Positions 63,357 through 64,000 of a stretch of DNA of 64,000 nucleotides are shown here, piece by piece. The first letter of the stretch is position 1. Each line of letters begins with the position of its first letter. The stretch is from Gentiana macrophylla (Eukaryota > Streptophyta > Magnoliopsida > Gentianales > Gentianaceae). The notes under the pieces are model-generated. The model searched no databases. It saw nothing but the letters and a program-made list of their open reading frames with translations, and was not told where the DNA came from. The stretch is taken from NCBI GenBank assembly GCA_026214975.1, contig JAOBSW010000378.1:1-64000 (forward strand), written 5' to 3'. The translations under genes were made by a program, and so were the position numbers.

Positions 63357-63437
63357 TCAACCCTTATCTGACGTCCTCGTAACGGCAAGTTCATCAAGGC
63401 GTGCATAGTTGTTGGATAAGAGAATGTGCCTCATTAT
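63357..63437 (-). other. Candidate terminal exon within the CACTA element
   Basis: On the minus strand CTTTTTGCAG (63438-63447) looks like a 3' splice site. After it the frame starting at 63437 is open for 26 codons, reading MRHILLSNNYARLDELAVTR and ending in TGA at 63357-63359. A second frame is open to TAA at 63299-63301 and contains MNLPLRGRQIRVDDSTALFH. Only one could be real. Position near the left terminus suits the last exon of a transposon or captured gene. Neither peptide is recognised. Confidence 0.2.
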
Positions 63438-64000
63438 CTGCAAAAAGTATCATCACGAGGGACGTTATGAATCGGCAGAGAAAAGGACAAAAACTAATGT
63501 GAGACATGACTAAAACACGAATAAAACAAAAATGCACACAAATATTACAAGCTAGACTCAATGCACATTAAAAAGAAAAAAGAACAAATGTGAAGCCGGA
63601 TCAAATACTTAATAAACGCATCCTACAGCGGATGCAGCGAGACTCACTCAACAATTTGGACAAAAACTTCGATTCACAAAGCAGGCAGGTCAAGAACTAA
63701 GCAGAGAGTCAACAATCAACAAATAAAATTCTAAATGTCCATATATCATGACAAGCTTATACCATACATGACACTTGAAAATCAGAGCCCTAAACTCATA
63801 CATGTCTTGAACCAAAACTTATAACAGATTCACAAACAAAAAGTACGGAACTAGACCAGATTATATAATAGACATGTAAACTGCCACTTCACCTTAAACA
63901 TGGATGCATCATAATATATTAATAAGGCATAGACAAATCTAACAGGCTGCTCATACAAGACAGGAAGAACTTCACAACACAGATTCAGGTACAAGGCACA

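Larger units (their letters stand above)
62669..64000. mobile_element. CACTA (En/Spm-type) transposon, left end
   Basis: Begins CACTACAAGAAGAAAATC, the characteristic plant CACTA terminus. It is followed by ~450 bp of subterminal repeats: TTTAATGA and its reverse complement TCATTAAA, and phrases like GGTAAATCCTC and GAAATTTACCCTC, in both orientations (62690-63120). It interrupts retroelement sequence that continues to 62665. No matching inverted end (CTTGTAGTG) occurs before 64000, so the element continues to the right. 63450-64000 is AT-rich with no frame I can support; it could be intron or 3' flanking sequence of a transposon gene. Confidence 0.85.

Noticed and set aside
63299..63394. RNA-recognition-motif fragment suggested by LRGRQIRVDD-like residues
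   Set aside because: The stretch is too short and lacks the RNP1/RNP2 motifs, so the likeness is not meaningful.

Overview
The window is repeat-dense nuclear DNA of a flowering plant and looks pericentromeric or heterochromatic. It holds no intact protein-coding gene, no rRNA or tRNA gene that I can recognise, and nothing prokaryotic. The plant call rests on three things: a long ~160-bp satellite array, many copies of one LTR-retrotransposon family with an initiator-Met-tRNA-type primer-binding site, and a CACTA (En/Spm-type) transposon terminus. I cannot name the species.

Layout. (1) 1-7526 is a tandem satellite of about 46 monomers, ~160 bp each, with signs of a three-monomer (~480 bp) higher-order period. 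Its last two monomers are degenerate and truncated. (2) 7527-62668 is made almost entirely of whole, truncated, tandem and inverted pieces of one large non-autonomous LTR retrotransposon (LARD-like). The LTR is ~1.85 kb, starts TGTTAG and ends CTAACA, and has a conserved TATATAAA box. A PBS resembling TGGTATCAGAGCCA follows the LTR, and a polypurine tract AAGTGGGAGA precedes it. The internal domain is ~5.5-5.7 kb with no long reading frame in any copy. Plus-strand blocks: 7527-15296, 19701-25926, 31056-43146 and 49155-62668. Minus-strand blocks: 15656-16055, 16131-19700, ~25940-31055 and 43150-49151. A 75-bp plus-strand LTR end sits at 16056-16130. Most polarity switches fall inside an LTR or inside the internal domain, with no target-site duplication that I can see. 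This suggests rearrangement (or assembly chimerism) rather than simple nested insertion. (3) Four stretches inside the retroelement blocks do not belong to the consensus: 15297-15655, 26298-26533, 27321-27418 and the divergent leader at 49260-50085. (4) 62669-64000 is the left end of a CACTA transposon inserted into the last retroelement copy. Its other end lies beyond the window.

How the parts work together. The retroelement carries the cis-signals needed to be copied by an autonomous partner (promoter, PBS, PPT, LTR ends) but no gag, protease, integrase or reverse transcriptase that I can recognise. Its LTR upstream part holds a dyad whose arm sequences differ between copies while staying complementary, and one copy has a cluster of W-boxes there. 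Short indels and substitutions between copies cluster in CG-rich spots, so part of the divergence may be long-read basecalling error on methylated DNA. All short open frames are by-products of these repeats.
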